Positions 50,459 through 62,059 are shown, numbered from the stretch's first letter. The stretch is 64,000 nucleotides of DNA from Alligator mississippiensis (GCF_030867095.1 NC_081828.1:387001-451000); one strand, 5' to 3'. Notes: generated by a model not told the origin, from the letters alone. Made by a program: numbers and translations.

Positions 50459-53400
50459 GCCTGCCACACGTGGTGCGAGAGGTGGGATCCGAATACCCTG
50501 CTGTATTTGAGGCATAATTTGGGGAAAGGAATAGAGTCACTGAAATCCCTTGAGCAAACAATTTCTAATTTGGCATCGGGTCGACTGGATAGGGTAGAGA
50601 GTCAGGATGGCGGACGAGTATGTCCGGATGACTGTGCCCGAACTGAAGGAACTGGCAAAAGAGAGAGGCCTTCACGCGACGGGAAGGCTAAAGAAGGATG
50701 AGCTGGTTAAACTCTTGTGCACCAGCGAGTCAGAACAAGTGTCAGGTTCATGCTCGGCAAGTCCTGAGCCTGACCCAGGAACACCCTCCCGCTCGTCCGG
50801 CCCGGAGGCCGCCAGGAGATCACCCTCCGAGAGGGAGCGGCAGAGACTCCACGAGATAGAGCTGAAAAGGATGGAGTGGGAAGACAAGAAGGAACAACGA
50901 CGGCTGAAGGAGAAACAGCTGGAAGTGAAAAGGCTGGAGCTCGAGGCCCAGCGCGAGAAGGAACGGGAACAGCGACGGCTGGAGGAGAAAAGGCTGAAGC
51001 TGGAAGCCCAGGAAAAGAGGTTGCAAATGGAGCTTGAGCAGAAAAAGCTCGACGCTCAGCTCCATTTGCAGACCATCGGGGGAAACGCGAACCCTCCGCA
51101 AGCGTCCGGGGAACACCCCAAACTGGACGTCTCCGCCTTCGCTCGCTACCGGGAGGGAGACGACCCTGCGGTGTTCCTAAGCAACTTCGAAAGACAAGCC
51201 CAGCGGTGCAAGGTGCCGGAGGAAAAGCTCATGATGTACCTGTCTGCGCTGGTGGAAGGCGACATGGCGGTGGTCCTGAACAGCCTGCCCCCAGATGCAG
51301 CCGATGACTATAATGCCTTCAAAGCTGCTGTGTCCAAACGGTTGCAGTTAGGACCAGAGTATTTTCGGAAGAAATTCCGGAATGCGTGCCCACAACTCGG
51401 AAAGTCATTGACTGATTTTGGGGTCCTGTTGGAGGACACATGCATTAAATGGTTAGCCGAAGCCAAGGCTGACACTGCAGAAAAGTCACGCCATCTCCTG
51501 GTGCTGGAACAATTCTATTTTTGGTGTCCGAGAGAGGTTAAGACCCTGGTCAGGGACAGGGACCCCAAAAATGTTCACGAGGCCGCAGACATTGCAGACC
51601 GACTGTTGCTAAACCGTGAGAGGCCTCCCTACTCTGGGAAGGAGCAAAAAGGGGTCCAAAGAGGGGGGAAGGGAGGCCCAGGTCAAAAAGGGGAAAGAGG
51701 GCCACCTCCTGCCGAGCGCAAGGCGGCCCCAGATTCGGACAAACCACCCAATTCGGAAAAGAGGGGGTGCTATAACTGCGGGGAGCCGGGCCACATCAAG
51801 CCCAACTGCCCAAAGCTAAGCACTAGACCCAGGCCCGTCAGGCGTGCAACAGCCGTGAGCAGCGAGGGGGAGGGCCGGAGCCCCTCTGAGGAGAGTGTCT
51901 GTTGCTACAGGATCACAGACTCGGAGGAGGTGATGGCCCCCCACCGGACCATGATCACGGTGAAGGGGAGGACCCTTGTGGGGGAACTGGACACGGGGGC
52001 CAGTGTGACACTGATTAGTTCCAACCTGGTCTCACCTGCAGACATAATCCCGGGGAAGACCCTCACTATTCACGGAGTGGGGTCCACACCCCTGAAGGTA
52101 CCGGTATTCTGTGCCCCGTCGTGTGGAACGACTGTGCAACGTACCTGGAAATGGGGGTACTGGAAGGGGCTGCAGTCCCCATCCTGGTGGGACGGGATCT
52201 TATAGAGCAGGAAGCCCAGCTCCGGAGGTGGGAACAGATCCAAGAGCCAAAGCCCCGCACCGTTCATGCGGTGACTCGCCTGCAGAGCAGGAAGGCTAAA
52301 GAAGGGGGGTTAGGAAATCCCCAGGAGAAAGTCACACCATTGGCCGCAGGGGAAGGGACCCCTGCAGATGGTGATTGCACCCTGGTCCCAGAGGGAACCG
52401 GTAACCCCGAGGGTGGGTTAAGTGACAGTCCCGGGGAGGTGTGTATTCCGTCAGTGGCAGGGGGAGGTGATGCTAGCAGGGAGGAGACCCAGGAAGTCCC
52501 TGTGGGTGAGTGTGCACTCCCTGCTGACTGCCTAGTTGGGCAAGAGAAGTTCAAGTGGGAGGTTCGGGAGGACCCCAGCTTGGAGGGACTCCGGCAGATG
52601 GCTCAGGAGCAAGAGACTGAGTTCACTCCGGACAAGAGGGAACAGGTGGTCTGGGATAAGGGGCTTCTCTATCGGTTGTGGGTGCCAAAGAACCATGCCG
52701 AGATGTTCCATGTTCCAGGTTTATTCCTTTTTCTTCTTCTGGCATCCCGTGGGAACCTCCTGACCTGACACGCCCGGACCCACGGCCCTGAGAGGCCCCG
52801 TGTCCGAGCTTTTAAAGGGGGGGGGGGAAGTGTGGCAGAAATGCCACCGTGGGTGCCCCTCTCCAGAGATCTGTCTCCACCAGCCTGGGAGCCTGGTGTT
52901 GAATCCCTCAGGGCGGGATCTCCCTCCTTGCCTGCAAGACAAAAGCCTGGCGCCTGGGAGGAGGATGCTCTGGTCACCTGGGCAGGGGGGAAAGACCCGG
53001 CCCTGCGCGGGCCCAGGTAGCCAGGGATGCAGGGGAGATTGGTTGGTTTGTAGCCAGTATTGGCAGCTTCGACTGGACCGGGCTGCTGAGGTCAGAGAGG
53101 TTATTTAAGGGCTTGGCCCAAGAAGAAGGCAGCGATTAGCCATTAGCCATGAGGTCATCCAGGTGAATCTGAACCTGGCTCTCTCCTCATCACCGCATGC
53201 TCCAAGAGTGCCCTGCCTCCAGAGGAAACTCCAACCACCTCTGGACGATGTGTGTGAGTAAACTACTCGAGATCAGACTAGATATTTAGCTTACAGTAAC
53301 TCAGATGCGTTTAAACGGCTACCTCAGCCACCCTGGTTTGCTCTATGGGATTCCTCTGATATTCCTCTGATATTTCTATGATACTGCTCTACCTTTTACC

Positions 53401-53796
53401 GTTTCCGCCCTACCCCCTGTAATCAATACAGTTCTCCTTGTGACCGGTATGGGAGACTTATTGAGGGGGGGTCTAAATTATGCCGAGGAGGCCCCTTAGG
53501 TCGGTGGACTAAGGGAGACTTTCCTAATCAGCCCCTGACTTGGGGAAGTGCCCCAAGTGCTGGTATTGGGTCTAGCACCCATTGGACGATCAGGCCTGTT
53601 TTCCAAGGTGCGCAGAGCCAGAAGTGAGTCCAGAGCCGTGGATGGTGGCAGCGGGACCCCAGGCTAGCGGGTGCGCTCCAGGGAAGGGGTCGGCCGGACG
53701 GGAGGCACCCCAGGGAAGCACTCGGAGCCTGGAAGGTGGGCGGGCGCGGGGAGGTGGGCGGCTCAACGCAGGAGCGCCCCTGACTGGCCCGCCACA
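50459..53796 (+). mobile_element. Partial Gypsy-type LTR retrotransposon with SCAN-like gag (fossil)
   Basis: Nested in CR1. Parts seen in order: leader; gag from 50607; start of an aspartic protease (DTGAS, near 51996); further pol-side sequence to about 52730; a purine tract; and one full LTR (52831-53796, TGTGGCAG...CCGCCACA). Gag shows an N-terminal SAP-like helix pair (about residues 1-40), a charged coiled coil (about 75-155), a capsid region resembling the SCAN fold (about 170-350) and one CCHC knuckle (CYNCGEPGHIKPNC). Reverse transcriptase, RNase H and integrase were not found. The combination fits Gmr1-like Gypsy elements, from which the vertebrate SCAN domain is thought to derive. 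The copy is incomplete and broken in several places. The well-kept gag frame suggests moderate rather than great age. Confidence 0.8.
52831..53796 (+). repeat. LTR of the Gypsy-type element
   Basis: A 966-bp segment begins TGTGGCAG directly after a G-rich purine tract (52817-52830) and ends CCGCCACA, giving inverted TGTGGC/GCCACA ends. A TATA-like TATTTAAGG lies near 53100. CR1 sequence resumes at 53797. Confidence 0.75.
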
Positions 53797-53814
53797 TCTA
53801 CTACAGACCGCCAC

Positions 53815-53925
53815 TGGGTTAGATGTCCTGGCCAGCATGGTGAGGTTATGGTTGATCACAGGATGAACATGAGCCACCAGTGCGATGCTGTAGCCAACAA
53901 AGCTAATAACATACTGGGATGCCAC
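53815..53925 (+). repeat. 111-bp templated insertion copied from 1.6 kb downstream
   Basis: Bases 53814-53922 match 55494-55605 of the same CR1 exactly, apart from a 3-base difference. The inserted unit is flanked by GCCAC on both sides (53810-53814 and 53921-53925). The other copy of this CR1 stretch (50320 onward) has a single GCCAC and no insertion. Confidence 0.85.
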
Positions 53926-55260
53926 AGCAGGGGAGGAGCCGGATCTGGAACTTCCCTGCAAACTGATGGAGGTTGCATGTTCAAGGGACGTGGCTGTCAC
54001 CTCAGTTACCCTGACCTCTGCTGGGAGGAGCACTTGGCCAGGTCTGACCAGTTGCAAAGGTTTTTGACCTGTGCGGAAGTACTTTATTTAGTACAGGAGG
54101 TGAACGGGCCGACCCTGGGGAAGGCTTTGTTGGATTTGGTTCTAGCCAAAGGGGATCACCTAGTGGGAGAGCTGAGGATTGAGGGTAATCTGGGAGACAG
54201 TGATCGTGAGATGACAGAATTCACTATCCATCATAGGGCAGGGAAGGCAGCCAGTAGGGCAGAGGGGCTTGGCTTCGGGAAGGCTGACTTCAATGAGCTT
54301 AGGAAAATAGTGGGAGAGACCCTACGGGAAGAGGGACCGGAAGGGAAGGGAGTTCAGGAAGGGGGGTGTTTATCAAAGGAGCAATCCTCAGAGCACAGAA
54401 AAGGCTCATTCCTGTATGCAGGAAAGGTGGTAAAGGGGCCAGGAAGCCCTCTTGGCTTACCAGAGGAGGCAAGGAGTGCTTAAAAAAGAAAAAGGAGGCT
54501 TATGGACAGTGGAAACACGGGGTAGTCACCAAGGAGGAATACACATTATAGTCCATATTTGTAGGGAGAGGATAAGGAAGGTAAGGTCTGCGACCAAGAT
54601 CATGGTGGTAACCTGCCTGGTTGGACACTGGATGGATCTGGAGGGGTGATTGTCAACCAATGGTCAGTGTCAAACTGGTGAAGAAACACTCGGAGCAGCT
54701 GGATGTCTTCAAGTCGGCAGGACCGGATGGACTACACCCAAGAGCGCTGGGGGAATTGTCTGGAGTCATTGCGGGACCATTGGTGAAGGTATTTGAAGAC
54801 TCATGGTACTCGGGAGAGGTCCTGGAAGATGGGAAAGAGGTCAATGTGGTGTCAATCTTTAAGAAGGGGAGAAAGGAGAATCTGGGAAACTATAGGCAGA
54901 GTCCACGGTCAGGATTGGGAACGGACTAAGAGGTCGAACCCAGAGAGTGTTAGTGGACGGGTCTGTATTGTCTTAGTGGGAAGTGGCCAGTGGGGTCTCG
55001 CAGGGCTTGGTTCTTGGCCCCGTGCTGTTCAACGTCTTTACCAATGATTTAGATGAGGATGTGGAAAGCATGCTGGCCAAGTCTGCAGATGATATTAAGT
55101 TATGGGGAAAAGTGGTCATGCTAGGGGATAGGATGCAGATTCAAGCTAACCTGGACAAGCTGAACAGGTGGGCGCAGCAGAACCGGATGCAGTTCAGTAA
55201 AGATAAATGCAGAGTGCTTAATTGGGAAGAAGTAACCAGTGACATGAATATAGGTTAGGA

Positions 55261-55496
55261 CAGGGGGTACTTGAGACGGCCCTAGGGAGGATGCGAGGGC
55301 GGGCAGAGATGGAGCACCACCATTCACCATCCTGCACTGCTGCACAGGCGCCACCCGCCCAGCTGGACACGGTGGCGGGGGGCAGGGGACGCTTGCGTGT
55401 GGCGGCTGCCACCAGTCTGCATTCGGCTGCACCCCCTCCCTCCCCCTGCATTTGGTTGCCGGGGGTACACTGCTCCAAAAAGGTTGAAAACCCCTG
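55261..55496. mobile_element. 236-bp non-autonomous hAT-type DNA transposon
   Basis: Begins CAGGGG and ends CCCCTG, with a Charlie-like right end (AAAAAGGTTGAAAACCCCTG). It is flanked by a perfect 8-bp target duplication GGTTAGGA (55253-55260 and 55497-55504), the length expected of hAT transposases. It interrupts the CR1 ORF2 between the WEEV-like and LG-DVLAS-like segments. No coding capacity; it would need a transposase in trans. Confidence 0.88.
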
Positions 55497-56195
55497 GGTT
55501 AGGAGATGTCCTGGCCAGCATGGTGAGGTTATGGTTGATCACAGGATGAACATGAGCCACCAGTGCGATGCTGTAGCCAACAAAGCTAATAACATACTGG
55601 GATGCATCAGCCAATGAGTTGCAACCGGGGCTAAGGAAGTGATACCTCCACTCTAGTCAGTGCTGGTGAGACCCCAGCTGCAGTCCTGTGTCCATTTCTG
55701 GGCGCCACACTTCAACAACGACGTGGAGAATCTTGAACGTGCCCAGAGAAGGGCCACAAGAATGACAGGCCCGGAGGACAACCCTTATGAGGAAAGACTA
55801 AGGGATCTGGAACTGCTCAGACTGAGAAAGAGAAGACTGAGGGGGGACTTGGTGGCCGTCTATAATTATGTAAGGGGTGAATATCGGGAGCTGGGAGAAA
55901 AATGTTCATTAGGACGCCCTAGGGGAGGACAAGGAGCAATGGCCATAAGCTGTTAGAGGATGGTTTCAGGCTGGATTGCAAGGAAGAACTTCTTCACGGT
56001 AAGGGTGACCAGAATCTGGATGGATGTCCCATGGACGTGGTGCAGTCCCCAACCTTGGAAGTCTTCAGGAGGAGACTGGACAGACACCTTGCTGGGATCA
56101 CTTGATCACAGCAGTATTCCTGCCCAGAACAGGGGGGTTGGACTCGATCTTTTGAGGTCCCTTCTAGCCCTTAATTTCTATGATTCTATCAATGG

Positions 56196-58490
56196 CCCCT
56201 TGTATTACAAAGGGAAAACCATTATTTGCAGTCCAGGCACCTAAGAACGAAATCTCATGCAGATTGTGGCAGTGTTCAAATGATATTGTAGCCCTGAGGA
56301 AATATGTAAGAGGCAAGAACTTCTGTGGGCGGTATCTTTTACTGAACCAACTTCACAATTGGGAGACAAGCTGTCAAATGCAGTGCCTTCTCCTCCAGGT
56401 TGGAAGGCTCCGGACACTTCTGTCTTCCTTGAATGTAGTATTGAATTAGACAGGCACCCAGCTTGGCAGACAGACTTCTGTTTGGAAAGAGAATCCTATG
56501 CAGATACCTTCCCTGGGTGTAACTGCAGCAGGGAGCATAGGGTGGCTCCTTAGAGACTAGCGGTTCAAAGAAGCATAAACTGTGAAAGCAAGTTGCTCTG
56601 CCTTCATGCTAACACAGCTAACTTTGGCTCTCTTGGATACATTGGCAGATCTAGGACTTGCTAAAGGCAGCGCAGCATCCACCCCTCAGATCATAGGGTG
56701 AGCGTGAGGTGTGCTGGAGCCCCAGGCCAGGAGGACATGGGGAGCTGGTTGTCCTGACACTCCACAGCCTCTCTAGAGCTCCACAGTTTCCAAGCATTTT
56801 GCTCTGGCACTTCTCGGGCAGATCTGCTCTTCAAACATGCTGTGCCAGCAATGCCCTGACACTGCCCGGGCCCTGCAATGCACACAGCTGTGCTAGCGCA
56901 GCACTTTTCTGCAGTCTCTCCTGCTCAGTGCGAGTGCAGCTATGCTACCTTCAACACTGGAAGCAGCCAGCATGAAGCAGCACTGCACGCTGAGGGTGCT
57001 ATGGCCTGGTGTGGAAAGCTCGTGGCGTACACATTCCCCCTAAAGTGGAGTCTTTCTAGTATTTCCATGCAACACAACCTTCCCGAGACAATGGCCAGGT
57101 GAAGCCGCTTTGGGGACAGTCTGGAACTAGGACATCTCCACTGAAGTGCAGGCACTCTTATACCTTACTCTTGACAACAGTAGTAGGTGACCAGGCCTTC
57201 AGTCTCAGTCCCAGAGCAGGTCTGCTTTTAGGCTCAGGACATGCATGGAGTCATGTTGTGAAAGAAGGAGCCCCCAGTCACCTAAATGAGCTGACGCTGG
57301 GCCCCTGCCTACCTGCCCGTGGCTTAGCTTAGCAGGAAGACTAAATCTCTTCAGGTGCCTTTCTGCTGCCTTGCCCCTCAGAGCTCCTCAGTCACTTTCC
57401 CTGCTCCTTACCTGAACAACCTGCGAGGCTCCCCCACCAAGCGACCTGCTTATTTCTTTGACCTTGTCTTTTCTACCATAAACACACAGCAACATGTACA
57501 TAAGAAACGAGACACACCACCAAATAAAAGCATTTCACCACCCACATTTCTCCCCTTGGGCAGAGAATCAGAACAAACATACAACAGAGGTTAGGGCTTT
57601 GGTACACCTTATTCTGTGAGCCACACAAATGCTGATCGGCTTAGTGTTAGCTTGGAATTTGGAGCAGTTATGCCTTCAATCTAAGCGGCACATCTCTGGC
57701 ACATTAGAGATAATCCTGCCTCGGAGCAGTGTAACGGGGCTGCATAACAAGTGCTTTGAGTCACTTAAAGGTGTTAATGTGCAGACCGTCCAGGGGTTAA
57801 GAGCTCCAGAAGCTGCCCAAAATTACACCCGGTAACGAGGCTCTCAGTCATATTGCTTAATGGGCTACTGGAAAGCATTCAGACACTACAGTTATAAGCA
57901 CAGGGTACAGAAAAGAGCAGAGTATTAAATCAGGCCACAGGGAACATGTGAATGCTGTTTAAAACCCATTATTAGATGGGAAGGGCAGAGCTGCCAATAA
58001 TAATGCAGGCAAGAAAGGCAAAAACATTCAGTAGACACCTCTGTTCTGTATTTGTGAATAACCCAAACTTGCACACGTACTCGTCAGACAGAAGGCACAG
58101 CACGGTGGAATCTTACAGGCTAACTGGGTCAGAGAGGCATGAGTTTACATTAGCGATGGCCTGCTTTGTCAGAAGCTATGCATCTGCCAGTAGCAGAGGA
58201 TAATCTTGACAAAGAATTACACGAGAGAAATAGGTAGACTATCCTCTGACATATTGCTACATTACCTTGACAAGTTTTTGATGAAATGGCAAGTTTGGTT
58301 GATAAGAAGGTAACAGTGACAACATATTTTCCAGTGTCTAAAAGGCTTTTGGCCCGGTACAGCCACACGCTTGATTAACAACCTAGAACATTTATATGCT
58401 GGCAGGACTCACAGTGACATGGTAAACATGTCTGGGGCCAGAGGGGCTATTTCTGGTGGAGTTCTGAGGTGAATGGCCCTGAACTATTCT
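56196..58490. other. Mostly unassigned; possible repeat at 56210-56460
   Basis: The stretch about 56310-56400 (ggcggtatcttttactgaacc, then gggagacaagctgtcaaa) resembles a dispersed sauropsid repeat I cannot name with confidence. The rest is AT-moderate sequence with no exon or family signal. Confidence 0.3.
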
Positions 58491-59290
58491 ACTGAAACTG
58501 AACTATTGATTAAATATTTTAATCAATGACCTGGAAGAAGACAGAATCGTTACTGATAAAGAAGTTTGCTGGTGACACAAAGATGAGGGGCTGTTGGTAA
58601 ACAGCAAAGGGGACAGGTCACTGACACCAAGTCCTCTGGAGCACTCAGTCCCTGGGCACAGGAAAACAACACGCATTTCCACGTGGCCGGAAGCAAAGCT
58701 ACATATCCAGGAAGACTGCAGGCCTTATTCCCAGGATGGGGCTTCTATTCTGGAAACCAGCAGCTCTGCAAAGGACTTTAGGGGTCATCAGCTGAACATG
58801 AGCTTCCAGCGTGACTCTAATGCTATTTCCCCACCCACATATCCAAGGATCACAAGGAAAAGGAAAAGGTTGGAGTAACTGTATTTGGCACCAGTGGCTT
58901 CACAACTAGGCAGTCTGCAGGTCCAGGAGGAGGTCACTAAACTGCAGAGGTTCAGATGAGAGCTACCAGAATGGCTCAGAGGTGGAAAACCTGCCTTATA
59001 CTGAGCAGGTCAAAGTGCTCCATCTCTTTAGCTCATTAAGGAGTAGCTGAGCTGATCAGCCTGTAAGTAACTCCATAGGGAACAGACATTTGAGAGAGGC
59101 TGCTTTACTCCACCAAAGGAATAAAAAGATCCAATAGATGGAAGTGGAGGCAAGGCAAATTCAAACTCAAAGGAATGTGAAAATTTTTAATAGGATGAAG
59201 AACCTTTGTAACCACTGATGCTGGTGAAAACTTTTAAATGAAAATTGCACATTTTCCTTGGTAGCTAGAGAGGCTTGAGCTCCAACAGGA
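58490..59290 (+). mobile_element. Old CR1/L3-like LINE fragment
   Basis: The order of words (aatgacctggaagaagacag, aagtttgctggtgacacaaag, ggacttaggggtcat-like, catgagcttccag) follows the RT-to-3'-end part of an ancient CR1-clade LINE (NDLEED, KFAGDTK). No intact frame. Confidence 0.55.
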
Positions 59291-59990
59291 AGAAATCCAG
59301 GGCAGCTCTGCAGCCTGTTCTGGGCAGGTCAGGCTGCATAATCAAAAAGATCCCTTCTGGCTTCGCAATCAATAAAAAAAGCAGCCCTTCTGCCTGGCCC
59401 TGCTTTCCAACTGTGCAAAAGGTCTGGCTGGGCCCACTCTGCACATTCCTGCATCAGCTGCAGTGGCAGGAGGTCCAGAGCTCAGCCTGCTACTGCTAGG
59501 TCCCTTTGCAGGGCAGCCCTAGGACAGACAGCCAAACCCAGGCACAGCACTGCCAGGATTCACCAGCTGGCAAGCACCCAAGGAGGACAAGCCTAGAGCT
59601 GGGATCCAAAGCACTGCAGCTTTAGCAGTGTGTGTCCTAGCATGCTTCAGCCCATCAGCACAGCTGCCTGCAGTGCTACTTGGCTTTGAAACAGAACAAG
59701 GACTTAATTCACTGAACACGGGCTGGCTCTGTCAGGCAAGCAGGGCAGGAGGGACAAGAAGAATGTGCGCACAAGGGGGGAGGATGGGCAAGTTGGCATT
59801 CAGCCTTTCCTCTCAACAGAGGCCTGTGGCCCTTGGCAGCGCATGGAGGCCAGCTCTGTAGCAAGGCCAGATGGCTAGGCTGAACTCAAGCAAGGTGGCA
59901 GGTCTGAGCAAGGGCCTACAAACCGCACCCTTATAGACACCTTGAAGTTGCTGCTTTCCCTAAAAAGCTCTGCACATGCAGCGGGGCAGT
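59291..59990. other. Unassigned spacer
   Basis: No recognisable exon, RNA or repeat in this stretch. Confidence 0.35.
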
Positions 59991-60345
59991 ATAGGAATCT
60001 CAGCTCCACAGACAGGCCAAGCCTCAGGAGACCACCTATCCCAGCCAAATGTTTTGGCATCTTTAAGTCTAGTCTAGACCAGTCAGAGATTCCAGCCCCC
60101 CCCCCCCCCCCCCCAGGCTGAACCAACTTTCTGGCTAAAAAGCTCTTCCTAATCTGTGACTTCAATCTCTTTGTAAAATTTCAGTCTATAACTTCTTGCT
60201 TTGTCCCCTCTGGACAGAGTAGGTGGTTGCCATTCCCTTTATAACAACCACTTTTGCATATGAAGACTATTATCAAATCCATCCTCAATCTTCCCTTCTC
60301 CATATGCAATAATCCCGGCTCTTCCAACCGTTCTTTATTGCGCCG
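59990..60345 (-). mobile_element. Old CR1/L3-like LINE 3' fragment with poly-C run
   Basis: Minus-strand LINE 3' end (plus-strand cues: aaaagctcttcctaatctg, cttgctttgtcccctctgg, cccttctccatatgc). It contains a 19-C homopolymer at 60096-60114, a likely hypervariable or assembly-sensitive site. Confidence 0.5.
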
Positions 60346-61535
60346 CGGGGGTTCACAAAGTGTTTACTGAACATTTCCCTTTCCATGCTCCCAGCCAAAG
60401 TGGGGACGCTGCGGAGGCTGCCACAGGCAAGGGCAGAACAAGCTGAGCAGCACTCAGCCCTTCTAAGGCGCCACCAGCACAGCTCCACTGCTTTCATGAG
60501 CTCCCCAATCCCTGCATCAGCAACCCTACAGGCCCCGAGGGAACAAGAAGTGCCCTGTCAAGCCTGGAGGCCACAAGAGTCAGGTCAGCCTGACTGTCCT
60601 GACATGGCAGAGGTGTGGCACAGCTCCTGTTTGCAGGGCGTGCTCACCAAACAAGCAGTGCTGAGGCTGAGGGGTTAGACCAGGGCCTCAAGGCTGCAAC
60701 CTCTATGAATACACTGGTTCTGCTTAGCTCAGAGCTGGCAGGAGAGGAGCAGCAGCAGGCCATGCCAGCTGAATAGATTCCCACGCACTCAGCATTCTGC
60801 ACAGATGCCACCGAGCACATAACATCACGCTGCCCTTCGCCACACCACTGTAACAGGTCCGGAGAGCAAGTGCTGAGTGCCAATCCTCAGTGCCCTCTGC
60901 ACGCACAGACCTGCTTTATGGACATGTGCCTATGCTCTCCATCTTGGAGAGGTCCTTTATCAGCCAGACTACAACCTGCAGCTCAAGTTTAGAGGCTGTC
61001 AGATAGAAGCATCCCCTTCTGCCCAGTCCCAGAAAAAAGGGGCTCTGCTGCAGCTTAGCCCACACAGGGAACAGAGCATGTAGAAGAGGAAAATGCCCTC
61101 CCGCAGAAGGAGTTTAATTCCAAGTTAGATCAGCACTCCTCCAAGGACAGGGAAGCAGAGAACTACCTGGAGAACAAGGTCCAAGACTGGGACAAGAGAG
61201 CAGCTGGTTTCCAACCCAGCAGCACCAGATCCCCACTGTGGCCCTTGCTGCACAGAATCCCAAAGGGGACCTGGGCTGCCTGGGCTATGACCACAGCAAG
61301 CTGTAAAAGACAAACAAGGCAGCCACTTCTGGTTGGCAACACGACTGAGCTTGTTCTCTGCTGAGCCATGCACAAACCCAACGGCAATCCCTGGGCTCAG
61401 CATCCGGCAGAGGGAGACACTTTATAAGTGGCCCTTCTGGGGCCCTGACAGGAGCTGTTCTACAGCCATTCCCAAACAGAAACAAGGCAAAGTGCAGGGC
61501 TCCCTTGATCTGATAGAGAGCAGTGGTCAAACTTG
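60346..61535. other. Spacer downstream of MED8, nothing recognised
   Basis: No exon or identifiable repeat seen between the LINE fragment and the MED8 poly(A) signal. Confidence 0.4.
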
Positions 61536-61994
61536 ACACAGCATACAGCCTTTATTCAAGCAGCACGGTGGGGGGGAGGCAGTGAAGAGCAACACGCCCA
61601 GCCAAACCTACAAGGTATTTTTGTATCCGCACCAAGAAACGGTAGGAGCCTCTGGAACGCAGACCAAAATGGTGACAGGATTTGGTCCCAGCAGCCAGCC
61701 AGAGGCTCTGGCCTGGCAGGGGAGGTCCCACCCGTCCCTGAGCATGCAGCTGCCAGCACCTCTGCACAACCGGTTCAGAACGCAGCACAACCACACGGAG
61801 AGGAGCTGTGCAGCCCAGAGCTCACAGGGGGGTGGTGAGGGGGAAGGGAAGGTTTCACCCCGTATCTCCCTCTCGCAGACGGTGTATGCAGGCTTCAAGG
61901 GACTCCAGAGGCACAGAGGAATCCCAGGAGTGGTGGCAGGGGCCAGGAACAGCACTGGCAACTCATGATCAGTCAGGTCTGTGGTTCTTCCTGC
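61535..61994 (-). terminator. MED8: MED8 3' UTR and poly(A) signal
   Basis: On the minus strand, an AATAAA signal (TTTATT on plus, 61551-61556) lies about 440 bases beyond the MED8 stop codon. This defines the likely last-exon end near 61535. Confidence 0.7.
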
Positions 61995-62059
61995 TCATCT
62001 CTGATACGGATGCATCGAGGCAGATTTGATGTTGGTTTTTATACCACTGGGCATCTTTC
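61995..62059 (-). CDS. MED8: Mediator subunit MED8, last coding exon (rest of gene beyond the right edge)
   Basis: Read on the minus strand, a consensus acceptor (tgcag) precedes a 65-nt exon in phase 1. It encodes [20 protein letters not shown] and a stop, which is the conserved C terminus of vertebrate MED8. MED8 is a Mediator head-module subunit that joins MED18/MED20 to the head. Identification from 20 residues is unusually safe because the match to the known terminus is essentially complete and the gene neighbours ELOVL1 on the same strand in mammals. Upstream exons are not in the window. A GTAAGG donor on the minus strand (63993-63998) at the extreme right edge, in the correct phase, may end the preceding exon, whose last two bases would be 63999-64000. 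Confidence 0.9.

Larger units (their letters stand above)
49680..56195 (+). mobile_element. CR1 LINE, long copy carrying several nested insertions
   Basis: 49690-49890 encodes the typical end of CR1 ORF1 (LFSSRMADLLERAL-like). 50000-50458 is the apurinic endonuclease region (ETWWDATHDW, GYRLHRRDRVGK). 53797-54560 is the later endonuclease part. The RT follows with VFKSAGPDGLHPRALGE and FKKGRKENLGNYR, then, after an internal loss of about 300 or more bases, SGVSQGLVLGPVLFNVF and the worn SADDIKLWG. Last come DHRMNMSHQCDAVANKAN and RLRKRRLRGDLVAVYNYV, and the 3' end ATTTCTATGATTCTATCA near 56195. Stops and frame changes make it inactive. It hosts the Gypsy-type element, a hAT-type element and a templated self-copy. 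Confidence 0.9.

Noticed and set aside
52240-52768. Pol-side frame of the Gypsy-type element considered as a separate host gene
   Set aside because: It follows the protease region of the element, lies inside its boundaries and precedes the purine tract and LTR. Treated as part of the fossil element.
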